Below, in pieces: positions 35,101 through 47,406 of a DNA stretch of 64,000 nt. Position 1 is the stretch's first letter. Each line of letters starts with the position of its first letter. This DNA is from Gnetum montanum. Its lineage: Eukaryota > Streptophyta > Gnetopsida > Gnetales > Gnetaceae. Under the pieces are notes generated by a model. The model saw only the letters and a list, made by a program, of their open reading frames with translations, was not told the origin of the DNA and searched no databases. The translations under genes and the position numbers were made by a program. Where the stretch lies: NCBI GenBank assembly GCA_015680685.1, contig MNCI01002984.1, forward strand, positions 45,279 to 109,278, written 5' to 3'.

Positions 35101-36870
35101 ACACTTACATGTTTGCTTGTAGTATTATTTACCATTATTGATAGGTTGCAAAAAATTACCAATGTTGATAACTCTGATGATCTACAACAAGCATGCCTAC
35201 ATGATCTCTCTTTCTTTCTATCTCTCCTTGTTTAGCACAATGAATGAGCTACGAGCTTTGTAAAATCTAATGCACATCATACATATCTCTCAATGTTGCA
35301 TTGATAGTGATATATGGTGGCTTGGTTTGTTGGTTATCTCATGTAGTCCTTTGCAATGTATTGTAACAACATGTTTTCTTTGTGTTGTTTTCTTGTTCTC
35401 TTGGAGTTGTGCTTGCAGGATGAATCTTGAAGTCATCGTGAAGGTGTAACTCATCATAGAAGTGAGTTACCATGTGACCTTGATGCATAAGATTTAGTTA
35501 GCTTGCTCTACCACACCAAGAGTGCTTGTTTCACATCACTCCTATTATCCCTCTTGAGCCACTATTCTGTAACCTAATTACAACCTTTCTTACTCTAACA
35601 ACAATGATAAACTGTATTTGGCATTCATGAATCATGGTCATGTGACATCTCCTTTATCATAATTCATTGTCAAGTTCATTGGATGTAACACATCTCATTC
35701 AATGAGAAAACCAAACTGAGTTCGACCTCAATAATGAAACCTAATGAAGGTTTCATCCCACAAAGAAAAAAAAATGAAAATAAGGAAGAAAATTTCCAAG
35801 AAAGTCAAAATGTCAACAAAGCCCCAAAGATAAGATTAATGACTCTAACCATACGAAGGGAATGAGCCTAATGGTCAAAGAAACCTTAGAGTCAACTTTT
35901 GGTTCCTTAACAATATTACTAAGTGAACAACACTTTGAAACATGAAACATGAAGACTACATTGATTAGCCAACATGTCATTACCATACCATGACCATGAT
36001 GTCGTCACATGAAACTCACTATTAACCCATGTGGTAAGTCCTTTATAATCAAATATAGCCTTTACCCTTTGTCACCTCACCATAATCTTATTTCATCATC
36101 ACAAGTACTCTTTGGCATGGCTCAACAACTACAAAATCAAGCATTGAGAGGAAATGCTAGTGATGGACTTGCAATGATGTTTTGCATTCTTTGTCAATGC
36201 CTCTCAGGTCAATCCTCAAAACATCAACAAAGAGGAGCCAATGAAACACCACTAAGAAAATTCATGTTGTAATCGCTAACCTTCACCATTAAACTTAAGG
36301 CTAGATTTTATTGTAAATGTAAGTTTTTCAGTTCAAAAGATACAATCTTACATACTTTAACTTTTTGAGGCTAAAAAATACCTCATAAGTTATCATAGCC
36401 TCACTTCCCAAGTAGAAAATGTTATGTCATGGGTATATTTAGGCTTGGAAAGGCTAAAAATGCCTTGGGAATTACCAAATTTAGGTCTTGAATAGGTTTT
36501 ATGTTAGTTAGAACAAAAGATATGCTAGAGCCAGTTGCAGCTAATGTAGCAATTATTGGACTTTAATTTCATAGCAAGGCCAACATAGTTTTCATGGAAC
36601 CTAGTGTATCTTTTCAAGGCTAGCGTAGTTTTGGTGAAGGTAGCATAATTTTCAAGGCCAACTTAATTTTTATAGCACCCAACATATTTTTGATGACGCT
36701 TGTGCATCAAACTTACCATTAGTAAAAAAATACACTAAAATGGATAGCCTGCCACACCTGCAAATGACATCAATCTATCATCAATCATGGCAGAAATTTG
36801 CATCTCCAAATTAGTGACCTTATGGCTTATAAAAATCAAATTTCAACACATTGAATAGACTCTTCACTCT
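35100..36870. other. Gypsy LTR/leader remnant and unassigned sequence
   Basis: 36170-36260 matches, inverted, the blocks at 49680-49770 and 55410-55500 of gypsy copies B and C (a GACAAAGAATRYRAAACA word and CCTCTTTGTTGATGT word in minus view), so it is a piece of the same LTR/leader on the plus strand. 36540-36700 has short repeats of GGCCAACATAGTTTTC type. No gene is seen in 35100-36000. Confidence 0.5.
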
Positions 36871-37128
36871 TCAACTTTTGGACTTTTGGCATTTCAAACT
36901 TTTGGCACTTTTGAGAATTTTTGACAAATCTACATTCGGCTGAGCATAGAGATTCTTAAAGTATTGTAGAGCATCAAAAAGTCCAACATCATAGCAACCA
37001 TTTTTTAACATCCACCAAGTAGATTCAACACCAAATAAAGAGCAAGGAGTTGTTGGACCACCACTTTGGAGCATTTCAATCATGTAATTGACTATAGGAC
37101 ACACTCTATTAACTTCACCAAATTCCAA
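36871..37128 (-). CDS. Unrecognised 85-codon open frame
   Basis: Open from an ATG at 37128, with residues such as GVESTWWMLKNGCYD and LFDALQYFKNLYAQPN and a Lys/Ser-rich end. The composition is protein-like rather than low complexity, and similar sequence was not seen elsewhere in the window. It could be a piece of an unidentified element or chance. No function is assigned. Confidence 0.2.
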   Translation of the reverse strand: MEFGEVNRVCPIVNYMIEMLQSGGPTTPCSLFGVESTWWMLKNGCYDVGLFDALQYFKNLYAQPNVDLSKILKSAKSLKCQKSKS

Positions 37129-37399
37129 ACATATCTCCTACACTGCTCTTTGTGCATCTTGAGCACAAAACTTATGCTTCCTTGAACTCTTTTGTGTCTA
37201 CAAATATTTATTATTTTTAATAAAATTTGCAGTTCATTTGATTTTTGCAAGTTTATTTTCCTCTTTTTCTTGTTTAAATCTACATTTTACATTAAATTTT
37301 TTTACACCATTTTTACTATTTTAAGTCCTTGGATGATCAACAAGATCATCCAAGATGCTTGGAATCCCTTTTCTAAGTCCCATGGAATTCGAAGTTAAA

Positions 37400-39110
37400 C
37401 TGTTTCACCTAGAATTTTTGGTTTTGTAGCATCAAATTTTTCAAGCATTATAACATCCAAGAAGAAGAACCAAATTTTGGTTTGGTTAATGAGCTTTCCT
37501 TCTCTAGGGTGAAGATAGCCTTATTAAAGATAAAAATTGGAAAAGTAGTTGGACCATATAACATTGCTATAGAAGCTTGGAAAGAATTAGGAGATATAGG
37601 AGTTTCTTAGCTGACACAATTATTTAACAAAATTTTGAAGGATGGAGAAATACCCAATAATTGGAGGAAAAAACTTTGTTGTTCTCATTTATGAAAATAA
37701 AGGAGATGTACAAAATTGTACAAACTATAGAGAAATCAAGTTAATGAGCTATATTATGAATCTTTGGGAGAGAGTCATAGAGGATCATCTTAAACTTGAA
37801 ACAATAGTATTAGAAATTTAATTTGGATTTATGCCAAGGAGATATACTATAGGGACTATTTTTTAATATGAGAACTAATGGAGAAATTTAGAAAATATAG
37901 AAAAATGTCTACATATAATCTTCATTGATTTAGAAAAAGCATATGATAGAGTGCCTAGAGATATTATTTGATGGACCTTGTGGAGGAAAAACATCCCTAA
38001 TAAATATAATAAAGTGATTTAAGACATGTATGAAGGAGCTACCACTAAAATTAGAATAGCTTGTGGAATAACATTTGATATTCTAGTCATAGTATGTCTA
38101 CATCAAGGGTCTACACTTATCTTATACTTATTTGTCATTATTATGAATGAATTAATAAAGAATATACAAGATGAAATCACTTGGTGTATATTATTTGTAG
38201 ATGATATTATGTTGGTGGATACAACTCATGAAAATATCATTACTAAAATGAAGAAGTGGATACATGCTCTAGAATCCAAGGGCTTAAAAGGAAATATAAG
38301 ATGAAATCCCTAGTGTATATTATTTTCAAATGATATTGCCTTGATGGATATAACTCAAGAAAATATTGCTGCTAAAATGGAGAAGTAGAGGCATGCTTTA
38401 GAATAAAAAGGCTTTAAAATAGTAGAAATAAGATAGAATATATGAAATGCAATTTTAATACTAGCATAAATAGTGGTGAAGATGAAGTGATAATTCAAGA
38501 TACAAAAATCCCTCATTGCAAATAGTTTCACTACCTAGGATTAATCCTCTAATTAGATGGTAAAATTGATAAAGAAATAAGAAATAGAATTGAGGCAATA
38601 TGATAAAAATGAAGATAGACTAGTGGTGTTCTATGTAATAAAAGAATACTAATAGAATTAAAGGAAAAATTTTACACATCAATCAAGCTTGTCATCTTCT
38701 ATGATGCTAAATGTTAGGTAGTACAAAAGAAGGCCTAGATAATAAGTTAGTATGATAGAAATGAGAATGTTTAGATGGATGTTAATTATTACTAGAAAAT
38801 ATAAACTACATAGTAAAAACATTAGAGGAAGTCTTAAAGTGGCTTCTATTTTAGATAAGCTTAAGAATGGTCGATTAGATGGTTTAGACTTATGCAATGA
38901 AGATTAGAAAATAAGCCTATAAACAAAGGTTGCTATATTCACTATTCTAGGAAAGCCACAGAAAGGAAGAGCAAAGAAGACATGAAAAAAAAATGATCAA
39001 AGATGATTTGAATAAACTACAAATAAATAGAGATCTAGCTCTTCATAGAGGTAAATGATGAAAAAGAATTGATGTAATTGATCCCCTTCTATTGGGATAA
39101 GGTTAGGATG
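37400..39110 (+). pseudogene. Non-LTR (LINE-type) reverse transcriptase relic
   Basis: Conserved RT blocks of the plant non-LTR type on the plus strand: KIGKVVGPYNIAIEAWKELG near 37525-37590, an NYREIK-like block near 37715-37740, FGFMPRRYT near 37820, FIDLEKAYDRVPRDI near 37920-37965, MYEGATTKIR at 38026, and the catalytic box FVDDIMLVD near 38191-38220. The C-terminal part ends with PKKT-like and DLNKLQINRDLALHRG segments at 39000-39055 and an IDPL end near 39085. There are many stops and frameshifts. No endonuclease domain or poly(A) tail is seen, so it is 5' truncated. Confidence 0.85.
38170..38424 (+). repeat. Direct duplication of the RT catalytic-box segment
   Basis: 38170-38299 and 38300-38424 are two adjacent copies of about 130 bp, both starting GATGAAATC. 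The first encodes FVDDIMLVD; in the second the equivalent is FSNDIALMD with the first catalytic Asp replaced. The copies have diverged, so the duplication is not recent. Confidence 0.8.
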
Positions 39111-39413
39111 ATGAGGTTTTGGATATCATTCTTGCTTTAACCTTTATCTTTAGTGTGTTGTTTTTGTTACAAAATTTGCAAAAAATTCCATCTTTGTGTT
39201 GAAATTTTGACTTTCTTCTTCCTCTTTGGAATCCTTGTTTTCTTCTTTCATTGTTAGGCCTAAATTTTTGGGAGTTCTGATCCTATATTGCAAACTATTA
39301 AAGATAACATTACATTATGGGATCTTATTTTTGACCATTTATTCTAAAATTTTTGGACTTTTATCTTTTAGGTATCATTATTAAGTGTACAAGTGGAAGA
39401 GAACAAGGGTTAA

Positions 39414-39909
39414 TGTAACATTTCAATCTCAAATGTCATGAAATAACTTAAATTTATCACACTTAACTTCAATCTAATGCACAAAAGGATAATCTTTGGT
39501 ACATGTAAATAAGAAAAAGGATGAAACGGAATATTTATTAATAATAAGCAATGAAAATTTTAAAAATGTAATGAAGTATGGGCCCTAATATTATCTTTAT
39601 GTGGTAGTAAGTTTCCTTAAAGATAATCTAACACTTCCATCATGGTTAGGTTTGACGACCAAAAAGGTGATTAATCTATTTTTATCTCACTTCATCTAAC
39701 TCTTTTCACTCACCTTACCAACTTTGCAACTTCATGTTGGTATAAACTCTAAGTTATTGACTCTTAAATGTGATAGGTCAAACTTCCAAAGGATACCATG
39801 ATTGATTACAACTTCTTATAAAGAAGCACTCCTTCCTAACCAAATATTAATTACTTAATTAACATATTTTTATTACAACTTTACTCCTAATTAGGAATAA
39901 GATGTTACA
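39414..39909. mobile_element. Diverged relative of the solo LTR at 18842
   Basis: Starts TGTAACATTTCAATC and ends AAGATGTTACA, a TG...CA inverted pair like that of 18842-19420. Internal matches include CATCATGGTTAGG and TAGGTCAAACTTCCAAA. Flanks (GTTAA and ATATA) do not match, so either it decayed or a rearrangement removed one side. Confidence 0.7.
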
Positions 39910-41240
39910 ATATATTCATCTTAGGAATCTTACTTATTTTTGAGCTAATCTTCAATGTCTTATTGATTTCCATTTTTGTTATCCATATGTTTTTCTTCTT
40001 CAACCTCCTTATCATCTATATAAAATAATATCTATTAGTATTATATATTTATATTGTTTAATAGAGAAAATTACTTATCATTATGATCAAAGAGGTAAAG
40101 ATAAGTGACGAGTAGCAGGCAATCCTAATACCCAATGATACAAATCATGAGCATATGCAAGTAACCTGATTGTAATATGTAGACTAGATTAGCATGGTGA
40201 TTAGATAGCTAAACATTTGATTGCAAGTCATTGTCTTACCAATCATACTCATGTAGCTCTTAGTATATATGGTAGATATATGATAGATAATATTGTAAGG
40301 TCATAAATAAACTACTATTAAAATATAAAAATTAAGTTTAAATTAAGCTAATGCAAGAATAAAAACTATGATATCCTAGGTGATAAACACTGATTTCTAG
40401 TTTTCCATACACATGCTAACTCATGTAATTATTGGTGGATTATCAAGTAGCTACTATTGGTGAACTAAGTAAGAGCACTACTGGGATTACCAAACGATAC
40501 ACATTATGATTGAAACCAATCATGCTTATGTTGCTATAACTATTATGTGATGAGACATAAATAATTAACTAAGTGTATGTGAAGTAAAGGAGCAAGGAAA
40601 TTAAAGTGGGATTAAAAAATCATTAAATTAATATATGTATTGCAATGGAGTTAAATCAATCTTGATCTTATTACCATTCATGAAAATGTACCTAGGTACA
40701 TCATCACTTAAATAAGATTTTGGTCAATTAATTTAAGTTCACACTATAGGAACTTGGTGATAAACTCTAACTTCTATAGAAATAAATTGCAAAAGCTTTG
40801 CTACAACTATGATCAAATGGTGCCATAAATGCTATTATCTTGTACATTTATACAAGGATTTTTTACCTCTACTTTAACATCAATGCATTGATGTAGTTGA
40901 TTCTACATCAATGTTGATGTATTGACACTACTACTGTGTTGACATAGTCAACTTAAAAGTATTCATTATACCTCATGATTGATTGAAAAATCATCCTCAA
41001 GTTAACAAAATTGCAATAGAGTTTGTTTACAAAATGTGGAAGTGACTCTACTAATTAACTAACTAACCAACTCAAGTATCACATTACAAAATTTATTCAA
41101 GTATTTTACACTTGATAGATGATAAAATATAGACAAATTATCCCTAAAAAACTTTTATGAAGATATTTACTAAAAGACCCAAGACATATGTGGTGGTTCT
41201 TATGATGCCTTCTCATGCCTTGGCTGTAGTTACAGTTATG
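39910..41240. other. AT-rich stretch without a gene
   Basis: No open frame of note on either strand. A perfect 16-bp palindrome CATCAATGCATTGATG lies near 40882-40897, followed by the related CATCAATGTTGATG, in a run of TTGA/TCAA words. Otherwise nothing recognised. Confidence 0.5.
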
Positions 41241-41241
41241 A

Positions 41242-42870
41242 TTATCTTATGGTTGTTACTACTACTACCTTTAGCTTAAATGCATTTATTAAAACCCTCA
41301 TTTTTTCTTCTTTGTTTTTGGAATTATGGATAGCCCACACTACTTTTGCTAGATTCTCTATTATGGGTACATTCCAAGAACACATTAGAGTAAAAAACAT
41401 CTCATAAGCATTAACAAACAATGTAGTGAATTGTTTGTATTTGATGTTGAAAGATTTTAGTATGTCTTTTAGTTCATAGTAATTTGTCATTTTTCTACCC
41501 AAGATCTTTACTACTTCTCTTTTATCCTCATATATAGCCTTATGAATTGTGAGCTCAATGTGGACAATTTGTAGCTTTTTTTGTATCTCATGATAGAGTT
41601 TGTGCTCATTCTTATACAATAAGTAGGAGCTTGGCCACTTATTTCTTTCACTCTATATGAGGATGACCAATAGTTAGCATTGCTAGATTAGCATATAGTA
41701 GGTTGGTAAGCTGCATGTACTTCATCATATCTTAGATTTGTAGCTCCTTTATTTTGATTTTTAACTAATTATAGGCATTGAGATCGTTGAAGATTAGTTG
41801 TCATGTGTTACCTTAGAGTTGCTAGAGTGATTGATTGGCCTTTTCCTTAGCCAATCAGATCTCTTTCTTATTGATTTCTTTCTACCTACCTACCTACCTA
41901 GTCCTTATAATGATTTTGATTCTTTCATAGTTAAGGGCTTCATTTTTGTAGGAAAAAATCTTAATGGTTGAGTTCTGTGAGATGGTCTTAACTTCCTTCA
42001 TGAAGAGATTTCTATTTTCTATTGTCAACTTGCATACATCTACATTTATCTTGGATAACTTCTCCAAGAGCTGCTTGAGGTATTCTTCCATTTATTCTTT
42101 TTATTTTTTAATGTTTACCAACCTCCAATTTTCCTTAGCCACCTCCTAATTCTCTATACATATTGTCACAATGTTCATTTTTTCTTCATTTAACAATACA
42201 TCTAGCATGAATGCATCTTAGATGATTTTATCCTTCTCTATCTCTACCTATTATTGTTTAGCATTTAGTTGTTTAAATGTTTCATCTTTGGTAAGTCTTA
42301 GTTAGCAGAGAGCTAAATTTGATAATTGGGCTTAGAGCTATGCAACTTCATTTGTTAATTATTTATTGATTCATTTTGCCTCATGAACTTGCATCTATAT
42401 AATTATAAGTTTTTTTCTTGTCTTAATGAGTATAAAATAGGTTGTTATGATGTCTTCAAACATGTTAAAGACATCTAGAATAAATGGCCTAGGTCCCACT
42501 ATGCTCTCCAATACATTCTTGTGTTGGGCAATACTCATATCCCTCCATCTAATTTCTATAGACATATAGATGTCTACAATTGTAAAAAAATTTAGAATTA
42601 GTACTATAGGAACTTTTAATACTTTGCTAATCCTATTGGCCAGCACCTTTACATTTGTCTCCTACTTTTTTCTATGACATGATTATCATCATGGCTCCAT
42701 CCCCCTACTCCAAAATCATGGAGAAGGTTGTACTATTTCTCAAAGTTTTTGACATTTGTTCAACAAGTAGGGATACTAAAACTTCCCTTGTATTAAGGTT
42801 CACTTGGATGGTTGCTTGGATTCTTTACATAGAGAAGAGATTGGATAGCTCATCCTACTATTAGCTTACT
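41242..42870 (-). pseudogene. Decayed long coiled-coil ORF of unknown function
   Basis: Three minus-strand open pieces (42646-42395, 42091-41894, 41619-41242), joined by interrupted sequence in compatible frames, give a protein-like stretch of up to about 540 codons. The first has RWRDMSIAQHKNVLESIVG; the second and third are rich in Lys, Glu, Leu and Ile (EEYLKQLLEKLSKINVDV; EIQKKLQIVHIELTIHKAIY), typical of coiled coils. It resembles in style the coiled-coil exon of the antisense gene and the tails of plant-transposon-like proteins, but I see no diagnostic motif. A (CTAC)4 repeat at 41882-41901 breaks it. Confidence 0.4.
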
Positions 42871-43035
42871 ATTTTTGTAACTTAATTTAGATGGCTCAGG
42901 GTAAGTTGGTAGTCTCCTAAGCCTTCAAAAAGTACTTGATGTGAGGCTTCTCATCCTCTAGTTCTTACTCTTGCACATGGTATCTCCTTAGCTAATCATA
43001 TGTCAAATGATGAAGGTGAAATCTTCTCTTGAAGA

Positions 43036-43527
43036 TGTTGACCTTTTGGTATGTCAAAACCTTAGAGAAAATGGAAATTATAGAAAATGTGTTTGTGATT
43101 GTAGTCTTGTAGGATCATGAAAGAACATGATGAGAAAAGACTTCAAATTGAGAATCAAGACTTAAAAAATAAGAGTTGAACTAGAATGAGAGCTATGTTG
43201 AGATGATGAAATGAAGACTAAAGTAGAAAAGATTATTGTGGTTTTTGTGATTTAGAATCTATGCATACCTCTAAAATTTGTTTCTTAAAAAATGTGATTT
43301 AAATGAAGACTTCAAAAATACTCTAGAGTGGAACTAAAATCTTGCAAAGGTTATTGTACCATTTAAATCACATTTTTTAAGAAACAAATTTTAGAGGTAT
43401 CCACAGATTCTACCCTCTAGGTGTGGACATACTCAAGTTGGAGAACCACATAAACGATTGTGTTTGATTTTGGTGGATACTAAAATTTTAATTGGGGAAC
43501 TTATTTAACCCTCCTTCTAAGTTCTCA
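43036..43527 (+). mobile_element. Shortened LTR of the pol-less copia family
   Basis: Starts TGTTGACCTTTTGGTATG and ends CTTCTAAGTTCTCA in plus view, opposite in orientation to 26486-33268. At 492 bp it is less than half the full length. It contains a perfect 41-bp inverted repeat (43265-43305 and 43360-43400). No target duplication and no adjoining gag were found, so it is probably an old solo LTR with deletions. Confidence 0.75.
43265..43400. repeat. Perfect 41-bp inverted repeat, 54-bp spacer
   Basis: Arms 43265-43305 and 43360-43400 are exact reverse complements. The match continues imperfectly outward for about 14 bp (AGAATCT on each side). The right arm corresponds to the normal LTR sequence; the left arm is the added inverted copy. 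Confidence 0.95.
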
Positions 43528-45951
43528 ATCCATAGAAGACTTAGTAATGGCCTCTTCTTCATTATTTCTTTCCATAACACTATTGTGGTCCTTTAGAGGT
43601 CATCATTAGAGTAATGAGTAATTCCTTCAATTTACATGGTTTCTAGATAAGGCATAGAAAGGTTAGTATCTTCTTTTTCATTTTTCTAAAATATTTCTAA
43701 ATTTTTACGAAAATAAGTTGAGGGAAGTTGACTAATAATTTCTGACTATGTGTAGCAAAGGCCCTTGTAGAGAAGGATGTAACTTTTTTGGATCGTACCA
43801 TGGAATTAAGATGATACAAAGTGATTTTGAAGTAGATTCTTTCTTCCTAGGTTAGTACTCCATATTTCTTCTAATTATCTTCATATCACCTTTAGTTAAA
43901 TTTCCTTTTTCTTTCTATGTTAGACTAAGTTGATACATTTAGGACTTTGATTCCCACATTTGGGATTCCTAGGGTCTCAATAATGGCTTCCACTAAGAAA
44001 CATATGGTGATGTCCTGAATCTCAACCATTACATTTCCTTGAAAATTATTCCAAAAAGGGATATGTCTCTCCTAAGTATTATTCTTTATTTTTTAAAATG
44101 GCGGGCCATAAAGGAGATTCTTGCAATTGTTCCAAAAGCTCTTAGGGTAAAAATTCTAAGAAGAACACAAAACTTGGTTCTTGTAGTATCAAACTTTGGA
44201 TCTCCTTTGTTTAAATCTTTTTTAGGTAAGATTCAATAAAGATCACTTTAAGAGTGAACCATTATCTTGGTATTTTCTCTTACCTAGATTACCCTATTTT
44301 AGCTATGAAAATCTATCTAACTGATTCCACTTCATATTCATCTAACAAATCTAGTTGCATGTATGACTTCCTATTCTCATGCTTACTCTTCTTCATGCCC
44401 TCATCCTTCACATGGCCTCTTTCCTCTATAATGTGATGGATCTTCCACCTTTGGGACTCTCTATGGTATCATTTACACTCATATTAATGATCAATTATTT
44501 TTTTTGAATTATTTTATAACAATTTACTTAAGTATAGAAAATTCTAGCGTTAATGTCCTTATGTCACTATAGTAGGATGTTTTGGAGGCTCTGAGGTAGC
44601 TAGGTTATCCTAAATTTAAGTTATTTAGATCATTTTTTATATGAAATAACTTAGATCTTTTAAAACTTGGGATTTTGAAATATTTTTTCCACAAATTAAT
44701 TACCTTCATGGTGTAGAGCTTAACTCCAAGAGCTCATAGGTTTTTCAATGATGGTAATTAGAGTTTATGTCATAAGATATCATTAGTAGAAGGCTGTAGA
44801 TCTTAGAAATGGAAAAAAAATCCTCTTGTATGAAGTGAAAATGATGAGAATTTTGCTAATGATTGCTGCATATATATCGTCTCTTTATATTACATTGAAC
44901 CTACTTCATCAACAAAGTTTACTAAATCAATGCTATTGAAGTTTAAAATTTTCTTTAAAAATGGATACATTTAGAGGAATTTTCTTTGGATTTTTGGGTT
45001 GAATTGAAGTTGATATAAGAAGTTATAGACCATAAAGACATCTTAGAATTTTCAAATAAGGTTAGATGATGAATTGGTAGAGATTTAAAGCTTGAAATTT
45101 AAAGGAATTGGAGTTTTTAATAGAAAATCCTAACAAAATAAGAATAAATGCACAACACTTGATGTTCAAGGCTTGTGAAGTTGGTTCATGAACTAGATTA
45201 TTAAGATTTATATAAGTGGATCCTTCTGTTAGCAAGATCCTACCTAAGATACCCTTATATAACCTTTTCACAAGGTGTTCATGGGCATATAGAAAAACAA
45301 ATGGTAATTGAGTCCATGTTCTAGCATCCATATAATTATTATCATCAGGATTCTACACTATAATACATGAAATCATTAATTACATAATTAAGCATAACAA
45401 CAAGTTGGAATGAAATGAGAAAAGATTGCAGAGATTGGAATGCAAGGTTTCTTACGGTAGTCATTATGGGTTCTTCATGTTAAGTATGGTTAAAATAACA
45501 TTATAATTATTTTCTTAGAGTCCACACTAGGTCCATATCATTAAGGGTGCTATCAAATTATGTGATGCTAGGTTCATCACCATGAGACCAATAAAAATCA
45601 CATAAAAACATCATTACTTAAAAAAGAAGGATTGCAAAATATGCATTAAGTACTTGAATTAATTAATTAGAGGTATGTGAGTTATGGCTCTTAGTCATTT
45701 GTTAGAGGGACATCTTTAGGCATGGCTCACATGTCTTTCCAATGCCATAAAAAGGTAATAACATTAATACAGAAGATATTTTCCAAATACGTAAAACATT
45801 ATTAATAGTATATTCAAATGGAGCATTGGGACTGATAAAGGAAATCTATAAAATCATTTAATCTCCTTAATGTTACATCTTTTCCAATTCTTCTCCATCC
45901 TTCTCCATTTCTTGAAGACATAATGATCATGGATTTATTTTTAGTTTTGAT
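43528..45951. other. Mostly unassigned; possible minus-strand gag relic near 44370
   Basis: On the minus strand near 44320-44440, HYRGKRGHVKDE followed by KKSKHENRKSYMQLDLLDEY resembles a copia zinc knuckle (family: CxxCGKxGHxxxxC) with lost Cys residues. The open frame 45331-45062 (starts MDARTWTQLPFVFL) has no family I recognise. Stretches 44480-45060 and 45340-45950 show nothing. Confidence 0.35.
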
Positions 45952-47160
45952 TGTTAACCTTTTGGTATGTCAAAACATTAAGGAAAATGGAGAACATAGG
46001 ATGGTATGTAAAGTGTGATGTTTTTGCAGTGCATGAAGAGAGCTCAAGAGATTATATCTACAAATAGATGTCAAAGTGGAGACTACAAGGACTTATTAGA
46101 CATGAATGAAGACTCAAGGAATGAGAGCTACAATGAGATGTCAAAGTGAAGACTACAAGGACTTCATTAGAAAAGTTTAAGTAAGGGATGAGAAGAAGAC
46201 TATAGTAAAATGAAGATGTTCCAAGAATTGGGAAGAAGAAAAATCAATGAAAGGAAGCTTTGTAAACCAAGTTCACAAGATACGAAGACATCTCCCAAAA
46301 GTAGAAGGCATCCTGACCAAAGTGTAGAAGAATCAAAGAAGACATCTTGCTAAAATAGTAGACATCTTATGTCTGGAGAAGATGTCTACAAGAAGACATC
46401 TCCTTTGGTGGAGAGATGTCTCCCCTGAACTAAAGTCTATGTAGTGAGATGTCTCAATCTTCAAGAAGACGTCTTCCTTAGCTATTAGATAGCTGCTACA
46501 TGAATTCAAAGGTGATTTTGGAAACATCAAGACTATAAGAAGACTTCATTCTCTTGGGCATTGTGCAAGTTCTGTGTGCAAGCAAGTGTTAACATCAAGA
46601 AATCATTGTGTACATTATTTTATTATATTTGTGTACCTCATTGTACTATCTTTTGTACTATTATAAGTGATCAATTGTGTTGTACCTCAAAGTACAAGGA
46701 CTAGTAAATTAGTTGCATCCTTTCCTTGTATTTTTTTTCTCTTTCTTATTGCCACGTTGGGATTGATGTACTTCTTATGAGAAGGCATCATCCTTGAGCT
46801 TGTTTGGATCATGTTGGGATTGAGTATTGGTGTAGTGTCACAACACATCGAAGTGGAGCTCAAGTTGTAAAGGTTATGGGATCTTGAAAATCACATTTTA
46901 AGCTTTGTCAGGACCTTGCAGGGTTGAGTGGATTCATAGAAATAAAACACTCTAGAGTAGAGCTTAGAGCTTGTACAGGGTGTGGTATCCTTCAAATCAT
47001 ATTTCAACAGAAAAAAATTATAGAGGTATGTGGTGATGTACCCTCTGAGTGTGGAGTACCCAAGTTTGGGAACCATGTAAAATTGATGTGTGCTTTGTGT
47101 TGAAGAATTCTTGATTTGGGCAACTTATTCATCCCTTCCTTCTAAGTTCTATTATTCTTA
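45952..47160 (+). mobile_element. LTR of the pol-less copia family, full length
   Basis: Starts TGTTAACCTTTTGGTATG and ends before AGTGATATTAGAGGC, a primer-site-like sequence, so it is a 5' LTR on the plus strand. It carries the same GACATCT-rich middle as the LTRs at 26486 and 32196. Confidence 0.85.
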
Positions 47161-47406
47161 AGTGATATTAGAGGCTAGTACTCTTACACTCTACAACTTC
47201 CAAGAATGAACAATGGAGGGAACTTCTTATACAAAGCTAGCTATGTTCAATGGATTCAAGTTTGCCTATTGGAAGGCAAGGATGTAGGGCTTCTTCGAAT
47301 CGATGGAGTTTGAATGCTAAAAATCCATCCTTGAAGGCTACACATCACCCATCGACAGTGTAGCAACCAAAAACGTTAGTGGCTGGAACATCAAGAGGTT
47401 ACCGTA
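47161..47406 (+). pseudogene. Start of gag in the plus-strand copia copy, cut by gypsy copy B
   Basis: The ATG at 47213 begins MEGTSYTKLAMFNGFKFAYW, almost the same as the gag start at 32140. A stop follows KARM, and after a further stop SILEGYTSPIDSVATK is readable. At 47407 the sequence changes to gypsy LTR/leader, so the gypsy element appears to have inserted here; the rest of gag is not in the window. Confidence 0.82.
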
